Notes under the pieces: model-generated
The model's input: the letters and a program-made list of their open reading frames with translations, nothing else
Databases searched by the model: none
Told to the model about the DNA's origin: nothing
Program-made: the position numbers and the translations under genes
Shown: in pieces, positions 1 to 8,389 of the stretch
Numbering within the stretch: the stretch's first letter is position 1
Layout of the letters: each line of letters starts with the position of its first letter
NCBI GenBank assembly: GCA_009930305.1
Contig: RZYM01000004.1
Span: forward strand, 95,503-159,502
DNA from: Bacteroidia bacterium
GTDB lineage: Bacteria > Bacteroidota > Bacteroidia > Bacteroidales > Paludibacteraceae
Direction: 5' to 3'
DNA length: 64,000 nucleotides

Positions 1-297
1 TTTAGGAGGGTTTTTAACGATAGCCCAATAGTTCTTTTTGATTTCTCTATTTCGGAGCATCTCGTTAAATCTTTCAAGTGCTTTTCCTGTTTTAGCAAAC
101 ACAACGACACCGCTTACAGGTCGGTCTAATCTGTGTGTGACACCGCAAAAAACATTTCCGGGTTTTGCATACTTTTCTTTCAAGTATTTCTTTACGGTTT
201 CAGCAAGTGGTTCGTCTCCGGTCTTGTCGCCTTGAACTATTTCGTTGCATGTTTTATTTACAGCGATAATATGATTGTCCTCGTACAGAATAGTCAT
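1..297 (-). CDS. RluA-family rRNA/tRNA pseudouridine synthase, 3' end outside window
   Basis: The first 99 codons of a pseudouridine synthase; the gene runs off the left edge. It begins MTILYEDNHIIAVNK, typical of the RluA catalytic domain, and carries the signature HRLDRPVSGVVVFAK at about residues 56-70, whose Asp is the catalytic residue of the family. It would isomerise specific uridines in RNA; which ones (RluA, C or D class) cannot be told from this part. The ATG at 295-297 lies 6 bases downstream of the rlmB stop, so it is probably the last gene of a recA-rlmB-rluA transcript. Confidence 0.88.
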   Translation of the reverse strand, partial: MTILYEDNHIIAVNKTCNEIVQGDKTGDEPLAETVKKYLKEKYAKPGNVFCGVTHRLDRPVSGVVVFAKTGKALERFNEMLRNREIKKNYWAIVKNPPK

Positions 298-303
298 AGA
301 TTA

Positions 304-1032
304 TTATTTCCTTTGTCTTACTGCTTCGTATATAAGTATACCTGCAGCTACCGATACATTTAAGGATGCTATTTCACCAAGTATTGGAATACGTGCAGAT
401 TCATCGCATAGTGCTAGTATACTTTGCGAGATTCCTATATCTTCTGCACCCATTACAATAGCTGTAGGCTCTGTATATGATATTTGCGTATAGTCTTTTG
501 CAGCTTTTTCGGATGCTGCAATAAGTTTGATACCTGAATCTTTCATAAATTGCAGTACGTATGCCAAATTATGTTCACGGCATACGGGAATGGTCATTAA
601 TGCTCCTGCCGATGTTTTTATTGCATCTGCATTTACGGGGGCACTTCCTGATTGTGGAAGTACTATTGCGTCAACTCCGGCGCACTCGCAAGTACGTGCT
701 ATTGCTCCAAAGTTACGTACGTCTGTAACTCCGTCTAATACAACAATCAACGGACTTTTCCCTACCTCGTATAAGGAGGGAATTATGTCCGTGATTCTTT
801 GATATGTTATTGGTGAAATAAATGCTATAGCTCCCTGATGATTCTTCTTTGTAATGCGGTCTATTCTTTCTATAGGTACGCGTACAACCGGGATGTTGCG
901 TCCTTTAACAGCTGCAAATAACTCTTTTGCCAAGTCACTTTGCATGTCTTTCTTTAAAAGTATTTTATCTATCTCTTTGCCGGATTCAATAGCTTCTATT
1001 ATGGCACGTAGTCCGAATATCAGGTCGTTCAT
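304..1032 (-). CDS. rlmB: 23S rRNA (guanosine-2'-O)-methyltransferase RlmB (TrmH/SPOUT family)
   Basis: 242 residues, normal for the family. An N-terminal substrate-binding domain (about 1-75, starting MNDLIFGLRAIIEAI) precedes a SPOUT domain. The three SpoU motifs are visible: DGVTDVRNFGAIARTCE with the catalytic Asn-Phe-Gly-Ala-Ile-Ala-Arg stretch near residue 100, VMGAEDIGIS near 193, and SLNVSVAAGILIYE near 224. These form the knotted S-adenosylmethionine site. Known RlmB methylates G2251 of 23S rRNA in the peptidyl-transferase loop; related TrmH enzymes act on tRNA, so the exact target is inferred. The start lies one base after the recA stop, so the two are cotranscribed. Confidence 0.88.
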   Translation of the reverse strand: MNDLIFGLRAIIEAIESGKEIDKILLKKDMQSDLAKELFAAVKGRNIPVVRVPIERIDRITKKNHQGAIAFISPITYQRITDIIPSLYEVGKSPLIVVLDGVTDVRNFGAIARTCECAGVDAIVLPQSGSAPVNADAIKTSAGALMTIPVCREHNLAYVLQFMKDSGIKLIAASEKAAKDYTQISYTEPTAIVMGAEDIGISQSILALCDESARIPILGEIASLNVSVAAGILIYEAVRQRK

Positions 1033-1033
1033 T

Positions 1034-2053
1034 TTATTTCTTTAGGTATTCCATTATTTTTTGTTCCAGTTCTGCGGATAATTCAGGATTATCGCTTATC
1101 AGTTTCTTTGTTGCATCGCGACCTTGTGCTAATTTGGTTTCTCCATAGCTAAACCAAGAACCGCTCTTCTTGATAATGCCACCCTCTACACCCAAGTCTA
1201 CAATTTCACCGCTGCGTGATATGCCTTCGCCAAACATTATGTCGAATTCTGCTTTGCGGAACGGAGGAGCAACTTTGTTCTTTACAACTTTCACGCGTGT
1301 TTGATTTCCCATAACTTCATCTCCTTCTTTGATTTGTCCTATTTTGCGGATATCCAAACGAATTGATGCATAAAATTTAAGAGCGTTACCACCGGTTGTC
1401 GTTTCAGGATTTCCGAACATAACTCCGATTTTTTCGCGTAATTGGTTGATAAAAATACAGCAAGTATTTGTCTTATTGATGTTTGCTGTAAGTTTACGTA
1501 ATGCTTGTGACATTAATCGTGCTTGTAATCCCATTTTTGAATCACCCATATCACCTTCAATTTCTGCTTTAGGTGTTAGAGCTGCAACAGAGTCTATTAC
1601 TATAATGTCAATTGCTGATGAACGTATTAGTTGGTCTGCAATTTCAAGTGCTTGTTCGCCATTGTCAGGTTGTGATATGAAAAGATTTTCTACATCAACA
1701 CCTAATTTTTGTGCATAGAAACGATCAAATGCGTGCTCTGCATCAATAATAGCTGCTATACCACCTGCTTTTTGAGCTTGTGCAATTGCGTGTATTGCTA
1801 ATGTTGTCTTTCCTGATGATTCAGGTCCGAATATTTCAATAACGCGGCCGCGTGGAAGTCCACCAACTCCTAATGCAGCATTAAGGCCTATAGATCCTGT
1901 TGGTATAACCGGAACGTCTACTACGTGGTCGTCTCCAAGTTTCATGATAGTACCTTTACCATGATCCTTTTCAATTTTGTCGATTGCTAATTGTAAAGCT
2001 TTTAATTTCTCCAAGTTTGGCTTTAGTGCTTCTTTTTTTTCTTCTGTTGCCAT
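1034..2053 (-). CDS. recA: Recombinase A
   Basis: RecA forms ATP-dependent filaments on single-stranded DNA for homologous recombination and repair. The 339-residue product has the Walker A motif [10 protein letters not shown], the Walker B stretch [12 protein letters not shown], and the conserved [22 protein letters not shown] loop region. The start chosen is the ATG at 2051-2053 ([11 protein letters not shown]). A longer in-frame reading to 2122 exists, but it would begin upstream of the predicted -7 promoter element at 2110-2117, so it is not used. It heads the recA-rlmB-rluA block. A perfect palindrome lies upstream at 2155-2176. Confidence 0.97.
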   Translation of the reverse strand: MATEEKKEALKPNLEKLKALQLAIDKIEKDHGKGTIMKLGDDHVVDVPVIPTGSIGLNAALGVGGLPRGRVIEIFGPESSGKTTLAIHAIAQAQKAGGIAAIIDAEHAFDRFYAQKLGVDVENLFISQPDNGEQALEIADQLIRSSAIDIIVIDSVAALTPKAEIEGDMGDSKMGLQARLMSQALRKLTANINKTNTCCIFINQLREKIGVMFGNPETTTGGNALKFYASIRLDIRKIGQIKEGDEVMGNQTRVKVVKNKVAPPFRKAEFDIMFGEGISRSGEIVDLGVEGGIIKKSGSWFSYGETKLAQGRDATKKLISDNPELSAELEQKIMEYLKK

Positions 2054-2109
2054 AAATCGTTGTTTTTTTAAGGAGAGTATCTCCGTTAGATTAATATTAA
2101 GATTATCTG

Positions 2110-2117
2110 CAAAGATA
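2110..2117 (-). promoter_or_regulatory. recA promoter -7 element
   Basis: On the minus strand this reads TATCTTTG, a perfect match to the Bacteroidetes TAnnTTTG -7 element. Transcription would begin near 2103, leaving a leader of about 50 bases before the recA ATG at 2053. Confidence 0.7.
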
Positions 2118-2154
2118 CACAATTTTATTGCCTACTTACGTATGACTTACCGAT

Positions 2155-2176
2155 TGTTGATAAATTTTTATCAACA
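2155..2176. promoter_or_regulatory. Perfect 10-bp inverted repeat upstream of recA (operator candidate)
   Basis: TGTTGATAAA and TTTATCAACA flank a 2-base TT centre. Each arm contains TTATCAACA, one mismatch from the DnaA-box consensus TTATCCACA. The palindrome lies about 40 bases upstream of the recA -7 element and just after the permease stop at 2183. It has no T-run on either side, so it does not look like a terminator. The same 9-mer occurs twice before purN-dnaE. Confidence 0.4.
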
Positions 2177-2182
2177 GATATC

Positions 2183-2893
2183 TTATAAAATATTTTCTAT
2201 TAGCAGCCAGATACCCATAATAATAAATAATGCGCCTACAATAGCTGTGAGCCATTTTTGTATTTTCTGGATTTTATTGATATATTTTGTTGATTTGTCG
2301 GTCCCGTATGCTATTATGCCGGCAAAAAACAAGACAGGTAATGCGGTTATTACGGCGTAAATCAGTGGTAATGTGTACCCTATTGTAGATTCGAACGATA
2401 GTGGGATTAGCATCCCGAAGTAAAAAATAGCTGTTTCGGGGCAAAAAGCTAATGCAAATAGAACTCCTAGTAAAAATGCTCCATAAATTCCTTTAGCTTT
2501 AGGCTTTGTATGGTGGTGGCAGTTGTCGCCCTCAGTAAGACTATGATCGTGCCCCAAACCATGTATTAAAATTACGGAACCCACAACAATAAGAACCGGG
2601 CTCAATAACAATTCTCCATAATTGCCTAAAAAATTTTGTATTGGCAATATTGTAGCTCCTTGATGTAATATGTATATAAGCGTGATTCCAAGTATAGTAT
2701 ATACGCAGATTCTACCTAGTGCGTATACCAAGCTGTATTTAAAAGCATGTTTTGGTGTTTCTTTGGCAATATATCCTATTGCCATCAGATTCATTGCCAG
2801 CTGACATGGATTTATTGCTGTAAGTAGTCCCAAAAGTATTGCACTAAGCCACGGAAAAGTATCAGAACTTAAAATCGATTGTATGGTTTCCAT
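2183..2893 (-). CDS. CcdA/DsbD-like membrane permease (ArsG-type)
   Basis: A 236-residue integral membrane protein with about six hydrophobic helices. The first helix carries NPCQLAMNLMAIGYI and the fourth carries LAFCPETAIFYFG; one cysteine in each of these pseudo-repeat helices is the hallmark of the CcdA/DsbD electron-carrier fold and of related permeases named for aminobenzylarsenical efflux. A His-rich loop (GLGHDHSLTEGDNCHHHTK) between helices 3 and 4 could bind metal. The function could be thiol/electron transfer to the periplasm or efflux; the sequence does not decide. The start is taken as METIQ at 2891-2893; a further ATG 8 codons upstream is possible. Confidence 0.7.
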   Translation of the reverse strand: METIQSILSSDTFPWLSAILLGLLTAINPCQLAMNLMAIGYIAKETPKHAFKYSLVYALGRICVYTILGITLIYILHQGATILPIQNFLGNYGELLLSPVLIVVGSVILIHGLGHDHSLTEGDNCHHHTKPKAKGIYGAFLLGVLFALAFCPETAIFYFGMLIPLSFESTIGYTLPLIYAVITALPVLFFAGIIAYGTDKSTKYINKIQKIQKWLTAIVGALFIIMGIWLLIENIL

Positions 2894-3001
2894 AAAGACA
2901 TATTGTTGGTAAGGCAAACAATTGACAAATTTATGAATAAAATAGTTTTGATAAAATAAAATATGTGTTTTGCAGAATGATATTTTACACAGTCATAACA
3001 A

Positions 3002-3035
3002 AAAATAAGGAGTTGAAATTTCAACTCCTTATTTT
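3002..3035 (-). terminator. Rho-independent terminator of the ilv operon
   Basis: A perfect 16-bp palindrome, AAAATAAGGAGTTGAA and its complement around an AT centre, followed on the minus strand by a short T-run. It lies 24 bases after the ilvC stop. Confidence 0.85.
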
Positions 3036-3059
3036 GATTTTGCAATATATTGCTAAATA

Positions 3060-4103
3060 TTAATTGTTTTCAGGACGTAATTTACGTACAACTGCACCGG
3101 CTTGCCACATTTCGCTTTCGCGTAAGGTCTTCAATTCTTTTTCCAAACCGGCACGATAGTCTGGTTTAGAGTTTGAGTCAATTGAAATTTGAGCTTCGTT
3201 ACCTGCTTTTACACTAGCATATAATTTTTGCATAACAGGTTTGATTGCATCGTGGAAAGGTCCCATCCAGTCTAATGCACCACGTTGTGCTGTTGTTGAG
3301 CAGTTAGCATACATCCAATCCATACCGTTTTCAGCAAACAAAGGCATCAATGATTGAGTTAACTCTTCAACTGTTTCATTAAATGCTTCTGATGGTTCGT
3401 GCCCGTTTTCACGCAATGTTTCGTATTGTGCTAAAAGCAAACCTTGGATAGCACCCATTAAAGAACCGCGTTCGCCGGTAAGGTCTGATGTAGCTTCGCG
3501 TAAGAATGTTGTTTCGAACAAATAGCCGGAACCAACACCTACACCTAAAGCAACAACTTTATCAAAAGCATGACCCGAAGCATCTTGCCAAATAGCATAA
3601 GATGAGTTCAAACCACGGCCTTGTAAAAACATACGGCGAAGTGATGTTCCTGAACCTTTAGGAGCAATCATGATAACATCAATGTCTTTTGGAGGAACGA
3701 TGCCTGTACGGTCATTCCATGTAATTCCAAATCCGTGAGAGAAATATAATGTTTTTCCTGCTGTAAGATTACGTTTTACAACTGGCCATAATTCAATTTG
3801 AGCTGCATCAGACAATAAATATTGTATGATTGTACCACGTTGGCAAGCTTCTTCAATTTCAAATAAAGTTTCACCCGGAACCCATCCGTCAGCAACTGCT
3901 TTATCCCATGTTTTACCTTTACGTTGACCAACTATAACGTTAAAACCATTGTCGCGTAGGTTTAATGATTGACCAGGACCTTGTACGCCATAACCAATAA
4001 CTGCTATAGTTTCATTTTTCAATACTTCACGTGCTTTTTCTAAGGGGAACTCTTCACGGGTAACAACATTCTCGATTACCCCGCCAAAATTCATTTGTGC
4101 CAT
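3060..4103 (-). CDS. ilvC: Ketol-acid reductoisomerase
   Basis: Converts acetolactate or acetohydroxybutyrate to the dihydroxy acid with NADPH and Mg2+, the second common step of valine and isoleucine synthesis. 347 residues. The N-terminal Rossmann domain has the nucleotide-binding run AVIGYGVQGPGQSLNLRDNG (about 34-53). The C-terminal helical domain has the metal-site sequence DLTGERGSLMGAIQG near residue 208. It is the last gene of the ilv operon and is followed by a strong terminator. A TACCTTTG -7 element at 4161-4168 suggests that it can also be transcribed alone. Confidence 0.96.
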   Translation of the reverse strand: MAQMNFGGVIENVVTREEFPLEKAREVLKNETIAVIGYGVQGPGQSLNLRDNGFNVIVGQRKGKTWDKAVADGWVPGETLFEIEEACQRGTIIQYLLSDAAQIELWPVVKRNLTAGKTLYFSHGFGITWNDRTGIVPPKDIDVIMIAPKGSGTSLRRMFLQGRGLNSSYAIWQDASGHAFDKVVALGVGVGSGYLFETTFLREATSDLTGERGSLMGAIQGLLLAQYETLRENGHEPSEAFNETVEELTQSLMPLFAENGMDWMYANCSTTAQRGALDWMGPFHDAIKPVMQKLYASVKAGNEAQISIDSNSKPDYRAGLEKELKTLRESEMWQAGAVVRKLRPENN

Positions 4104-4160
4104 AATTATTATGAATTAAAAATTTAAAGTTTAAACTGTATAAAACTTACAATTGAGTTG

Positions 4161-4168
4161 CAAAGGTA
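4161..4168 (-). promoter_or_regulatory. Internal promoter -7 element before ilvC
   Basis: Minus strand TACCTTTG, matching TAnnTTTG, about 60 bases before the ilvC ATG, in the only sizeable gap inside the ilv operon (4104-4218). Confidence 0.5.
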
Positions 4169-4218
4169 CGTTTTTTTTATTGAAAGTAAACTTTTTTGTT
4201 ATTATCTATGCTTAAATA

Positions 4219-4956
4219 TTACAATCTCCATGTTATTGCCGCTCTACAAAGTGAAAAATTATCATTGTCAGTTAAATTAAACAATGATTTGTTTTCGCCT
4301 TCGGAACGAACAATCTTAATACTTTGCCCATACAGAGCTTCGTGCATATAGTTGATATCAAATCGAGTGATACGTCTGTCTTTTAGAGTATCAGGCGAAT
4401 AAGTGTCTAGCATCCATTCTGCATATTTCATGCTATTGGTGTGCTGATTAAAGTCAATATCACTGAATCTTACACGATGCTCAGAAATTAATTCTCCACT
4501 TATTGTAGATATGCTAATAGGATCTTCAACTTCGTGTGATTCTTCGGTTGCGTATTGTTGCCATTCCGGTTTGTTCCTCAAATCAAAAGGACGTCTCGTT
4601 TTTAAATCTATTACAGCCCATTGCGATGATGCTTTACATATTTCTTCTCCCTTGCTGTTATAAATTTTGAAATTTCGGGTAGTAAATACTCTGCTGTAAT
4701 TTTTTACCCAAGTTTCAATTTTTATGACATCATACATTTTAGGAAGTTGATCAATGCATATAGATAAACGCGAAACAACCCAAGTAAGACCTTCTTTTAA
4801 CAAGAATTTCATACCAAAATTGTGATTTTCGGCAGCATCACCGGCTGTATTCAAAATTGCAGAACCAAGTGCAGTCAACGACATATATCCCGAACAATCA
4901 ACCTCTTGTGGGCCGATATGATGGGTAAATGTCTGAGTTAATTCATCTTTGTTCAC
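4219..4956 (-). CDS. Acyl-ACP thioesterase (FatA/FatB-like)
   Basis: Releases free fatty acids from acyl carrier protein. 245 residues with two hotdog repeats: N-terminal residues 1-135 and C-terminal residues 150-245. The second carries DIDFNQHTNSMKYAEWMLDT, matching the Asn/His catalytic region of plant FatA/FatB (D-x-N-x-H-x-N). The start is a GTG at 4954-4956 whose G is also the last base of the ilvN TAG stop; no ATG near the expected N-terminus fits better. This gene lies between ilvN and ilvC as in other Bacteroidales. Why a thioesterase belongs in a valine operon is not proven; a link to branched-chain fatty acids, whose primers derive from this pathway, is inference. Confidence 0.85.
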   Translation of the reverse strand: MNKDELTQTFTHHIGPQEVDCSGYMSLTALGSAILNTAGDAAENHNFGMKFLLKEGLTWVVSRLSICIDQLPKMYDVIKIETWVKNYSRVFTTRNFKIYNSKGEEICKASSQWAVIDLKTRRPFDLRNKPEWQQYATEESHEVEDPISISTISGELISEHRVRFSDIDFNQHTNSMKYAEWMLDTYSPDTLKDRRITRFDINYMHEALYGQSIKIVRSEGENKSLFNLTDNDNFSLCRAAITWRL

Positions 4957-5507
4957 TACAATTGTTTGTTTTTTATTTTCGAATCTATACCGGCAAGCAT
5001 GTCGCTTAAACGTTCTACACGTCCACGTGTAATTGCTACACGCCCTGAACGTATAAATTGTAATACGCCTATGCTGTTTTGTAGCTCGTTAAACATCTCT
5101 TGAGTCTCTTGGTAAAGACCTGTTTTTTCAAGAACTACACAATTGTCAAGGATTTCGAGTACGCGAGTGTTGTATTTGCGTATTAAATACTCGATACCAC
5201 CCATCGCCAAAACTTTGTCTGTAGCTAATTTGAATAAAGCTATTTCTTGATATATCAGCTCATCATCAGTATTATAGTATGCTTTTAATATATCAACACG
5301 CTTATCTATTTGTTTTACTACCTTTTTTATAGTATCTAAATCGGTAACTACCGTTATGGTAAACTTATGGATACCTTTAATGGCAGATGGAGATACTGAT
5401 AATGTTTCAATATTTATTTGCCTACGAGTAAATACAATGGTAATTTGATTCAAAAGACCTGGTGTATTCTCAGAAAAAACGGTTACGGTATATACTTTAT
5501 TTTCCAT
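4956..5507 (-). CDS. ilvN: Acetolactate synthase small (regulatory) subunit
   Basis: The regulatory partner of IlvB, conferring valine feedback inhibition in known enzymes. 183 residues: an N-terminal ACT domain (about 5-75, TVTVFSENTPGLLNQITIVFTRRQINIETL) and a C-terminal domain of IlvN/IlvH type (about 85-170). The start is 3 bases after the ilvB stop at 5511, so translation is probably coupled. The TAG stop overlaps the GTG start of the thioesterase. Confidence 0.93.
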   Translation of the reverse strand: MENKVYTVTVFSENTPGLLNQITIVFTRRQINIETLSVSPSAIKGIHKFTITVVTDLDTIKKVVKQIDKRVDILKAYYNTDDELIYQEIALFKLATDKVLAMGGIEYLIRKYNTRVLEILDNCVVLEKTGLYQETQEMFNELQNSIGVLQFIRSGRVAITRGRVERLSDMLAGIDSKIKNKQL

Positions 5508-5510
5508 GAT

Positions 5511-7214
5511 TTATTTCTCCTCTCCTAATAAAATGTCAGTAACAGCACCACCTGCCGGTGTCATAGGATATACAAGACCAGCTTCTTCAACATTAACTAT
5601 TAACAAAAATGCTTTGTCATCGGCAATCATTTCGGTAATTGCATTATCTAATTCATCACGTTTCGAAACACATTTGCTTTTGATTCTGTATGCACTAGCA
5701 ATCGCCTGAAAATCAGGATTAACCATAGGTGTATATGAGTAGCGTTTGTGGAAAAATAATTCTTGCCATTGACGTACCATACCTAAGTAATTGTTATTTA
5801 GAATGATGATTTTAACACCTAAATTTTCTTGCATTATAGTGCCAAGTTCTTGTAGTGTCATTTGGAAACCACCATCTCCACAGAACAAACATACCGTGCG
5901 ATCGGGTGCAGCTATTTTTGCTCCTATTGCTGCAGGTATACCGAATCCCATGGTACCCAAACCACCGGATGTTACTACACTGCGTTTTTTGCTAAACTGA
6001 AAATATCTAATGGCAACCATTTGATTTTGTCCTACATCGGTTACCAATATTGCTTCTTTATTTGTTGCATCAGAGATTCTTTTGACAACTTCAGCCATTT
6101 TGATCGGGCTATCGCTGCTTGGATTAAGGTCGTGTTTTATTACAGAGTTCAACTCTTGCTTGTAATAATCATCGAATGATGCGATCCATTCTGTATGTTT
6201 TGTTTCTTTAATAAGTGCTGTTACAGCAGGTATTGTTTCTTTAACATCACCAATTACAGCGAGGTCTGTTTTTATATTCTTATCTATTTCAGAAGGGTCT
6301 ATATCAAAATGAATGATTTTAGCTTGTTTGGCATAGGCGTTGAGATCCCCGGTTATGCGGTCGTCAAAACGCATACCTATTGCTATTAAAACATCACATT
6401 CGTTAGTTTTTAAATTAGGACCAATATTGCCGTGCATACCAAGCATACCTTTGTTTAAATGATAGTCTGTCGGCATAGCAGATTCGCCAAGCAGTGTCCA
6501 TGCTGCAGGTATATCGGCTTTGTCGAGCATCTGCATTAATTCGTCTTCGGCTTGTCCTATAGTAACACCATGTCCGATGAGGGCAAATGGTTTTTTTGCA
6601 TTGTTTATTAAATCGGCAGCTGCCTTTATTTTTTCAGGATTCATTTCAGGTACAGGGATATAGCTGCGTATAAAATTGCATACTTCAGGTTTGTAATCGA
6701 CTTTTGCAAATTGTGCATTCTTTGTAAAATCAAGTACAACAGGACCCGGACGTCCGCTTTTAGCAATATAAAATGCTCTTGCAACAGCCCATGCAATCTC
6801 TTTGGGATCACGTATTTGATAACTCCATTTTGTTATTGGTTGTGTTATACCGACTAAGTCAGTTTCCTGAAATGCATCAGTTCCTAAGATACCTGCGGGA
6901 ACTTGACCTGCAATTACTACCAAAGGGGTACTATCCATCTGTGCATCAGCAATACCTGTAATGGCATTTGTAGCACCCGGACCTGATGTTATTATAACAA
7001 CACCTGGTTTTCCACTTACACGAGCATATCCTTGTGCTGCATGTGTTGCTCCTTGTTCGTGACGCACTAAAATATGCCTTAGTTTGTCTTTGTAATCGTA
7101 CAAAGCATCAAATACCGGAATTATTTGTCCACCGGGATACCCGAAAATAGTATCCGTCCCTTCGTTTAAAAGTGCTTCCATTAGGGCATAAGCACCTGCC
7201 ATTGTATTTGCCAT
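5511..7214 (-). CDS. ilvB: Acetolactate synthase large (catalytic) subunit
   Basis: Thiamine-diphosphate enzyme that condenses pyruvate with pyruvate or 2-oxobutyrate, the committed step of branched-chain amino acid synthesis. 567 residues with three domains in order: the PYR domain (about 1-170, with GYPGGQIIPVFDAL and the catalytic Glu in VRHEQGATHAAQGYAR), the central FAD/NAD-type domain (185-330), and the PP domain (365-545) with the TPP/Mg2+ motif GDGGFQMTLQELGTI ending in NNNYLGMVRQWQE. The start MANTMAGAYALMEALLNEG fits the family. It is separated from ilvD by three glycosylation genes. Confidence 0.96.
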   Translation of the reverse strand: MANTMAGAYALMEALLNEGTDTIFGYPGGQIIPVFDALYDYKDKLRHILVRHEQGATHAAQGYARVSGKPGVVIITSGPGATNAITGIADAQMDSTPLVVIAGQVPAGILGTDAFQETDLVGITQPITKWSYQIRDPKEIAWAVARAFYIAKSGRPGPVVLDFTKNAQFAKVDYKPEVCNFIRSYIPVPEMNPEKIKAAADLINNAKKPFALIGHGVTIGQAEDELMQMLDKADIPAAWTLLGESAMPTDYHLNKGMLGMHGNIGPNLKTNECDVLIAIGMRFDDRITGDLNAYAKQAKIIHFDIDPSEIDKNIKTDLAVIGDVKETIPAVTALIKETKHTEWIASFDDYYKQELNSVIKHDLNPSSDSPIKMAEVVKRISDATNKEAILVTDVGQNQMVAIRYFQFSKKRSVVTSGGLGTMGFGIPAAIGAKIAAPDRTVCLFCGDGGFQMTLQELGTIMQENLGVKIIILNNNYLGMVRQWQELFFHKRYSYTPMVNPDFQAIASAYRIKSKCVSKRDELDNAITEMIADDKAFLLIVNVEEAGLVYPMTPAGGAVTDILLGEEK

Positions 7215-7216
7215 AT

Positions 7217-7651
7217 CTATCTTTGTGTAAATAATAATTTCTTTTTAAAAATAAAATTCCATACAAACACTATAATTGTTGTAATTAACTTTGATAACAT
7301 GTAATATATAGAACACAAACTTGTAAACACCCACATCAGTCCGATATTTAGAAGAATTCCGCTTAGTCCGATTAATAGGAAAACTGAAAATTCAACAATC
7401 TTATCTTTTGTTCTGTGTTCATCAAATATCCAATAAATACTTAGTATATATGTAATTACCAATCCTACCGAAAACCCGCAGGCGCTTGATACTAAGTAAT
7501 GAAATCCTGCATATTCTGTCAAAATATATAGGGTTACATAATCAAAAACAAACGCCAACCCACCAGAGCATATATATCTGCATATTTGCACCAACGTGCT
7601 ATGAGCAGGCTTTTTGCCAAGTACTTCTTTTATGAGCGTTATCAGGTTCAT
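7217..7651 (-). CDS. GtrA-family small membrane protein
   Basis: 144 residues with four predicted helices (about 30-50, 58-78, 92-112, 118-138). GtrA-like proteins are thought to be flippases or partners for polyprenyl-phosphate-linked sugars. The N-terminal cytoplasmic part is followed by ICRYICSGGLAFVFDYVTLY, the family signature region. Its ATG overlaps the stop of the GT2 gene by 4 bases and its own stop is 2 bases before ilvB. With the two upstream glycosyltransferases it forms a polyprenyl-glycosylation cassette inside the ilv operon. Confidence 0.88.
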   Translation of the reverse strand: MNLITLIKEVLGKKPAHSTLVQICRYICSGGLAFVFDYVTLYILTEYAGFHYLVSSACGFSVGLVITYILSIYWIFDEHRTKDKIVEFSVFLLIGLSGILLNIGLMWVFTSLCSIYYMLSKLITTIIVFVWNFIFKKKLLFTQR

Positions 7652-8388
7652 GTAAATAATTTAGAATACATAAGTTTCCATTTGCACAGTTTGTATACAA
7701 TTGATACTCTGATAACTCCGAGCCCATAAATTGTACTGCGTTTTAAATTAATTGATGATGCATCGTCAAAATATTTGGTAGGGCAGGTTATTTCTCCTAT
7801 TTCGTAACCTTTCATAAATATTTGTGCCAGCATTTCGTTGTCAAAAATAAAATCGTCAGAATCGACATTGTAATTTATATTTCTTAGTACTTGTGCCGAA
7901 AATGCTCTGTATCCTGAATGATATTCTGACAGTTTTTGATGTAACAAAATATTTTCAAATAATGTCAGGCATCTGTTAGACACGTATTTAATAATAGGCA
8001 TCCCTCCTTTTAATGCACCCATACCTAAAATCCGTGAGGCCATAACAACAGGGTATAAATCATTGGCGATTAAGTATGATATTGAATGTATTAACTTTGG
8101 AGTATATTGATAATCAGGATGTAACATAATAATTATATCGGCTCCTAATTCCAATGCTCTATTGTAACACGTTTTCTGATTGCCTCCATAACCTTTGTTC
8201 TTTTCGTGAATCAGAACTTCTTTTATACCAAGTTCTTTGGCTTTGGCAATGGTATTATCTTTACTGCAATCGTCAGTTAAAATCACTTCATCAACAATGT
8301 CGAGAGGGATTTCTTTATATGTTTGCTCCAATGTTTTTTCTGCATTGTAAGCAGGCATTACAACTACGATTTTTTTTTCGTTTAGCAT
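7648..8388 (-). CDS. Family 2 glycosyltransferase (DPM1/polyprenyl-phosphate type)
   Basis: 246 residues. The nucleotide-binding start IVVVMPAYNAEKTLEQTY, the acidic motif LTDDCSKDNT near residue 40 and a second acidic site IIMLHPDYQYTP near 92 are those of GT-A fold family 2 enzymes that charge polyprenyl phosphate with a sugar. A C-terminal segment (LKRSTIYGLGVIRVSIVYKL) may associate with the membrane. The start is taken at the ATG 8386-8388 (MLNEKKIV), one base after the upstream stop; a longer reading to 8430 would overlap the GT39 gene by 41 bases. The likely role is supplying a lipid-linked sugar to the neighbouring ArnT-like transferase. Confidence 0.85.
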   Translation of the reverse strand: MLNEKKIVVVMPAYNAEKTLEQTYKEIPLDIVDEVILTDDCSKDNTIAKAKELGIKEVLIHEKNKGYGGNQKTCYNRALELGADIIIMLHPDYQYTPKLIHSISYLIANDLYPVVMASRILGMGALKGGMPIIKYVSNRCLTLFENILLHQKLSEYHSGYRAFSAQVLRNINYNVDSDDFIFDNEMLAQIFMKGYEIGEITCPTKYFDDASSINLKRSTIYGLGVIRVSIVYKLCKWKLMYSKLFT

Positions 8389-8389
8389 T

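Noticed and set aside
2054..2122. A 23-codon N-terminal extension of recA
   Set aside because: It would begin upstream of the predicted transcription start and does not resemble RecA.
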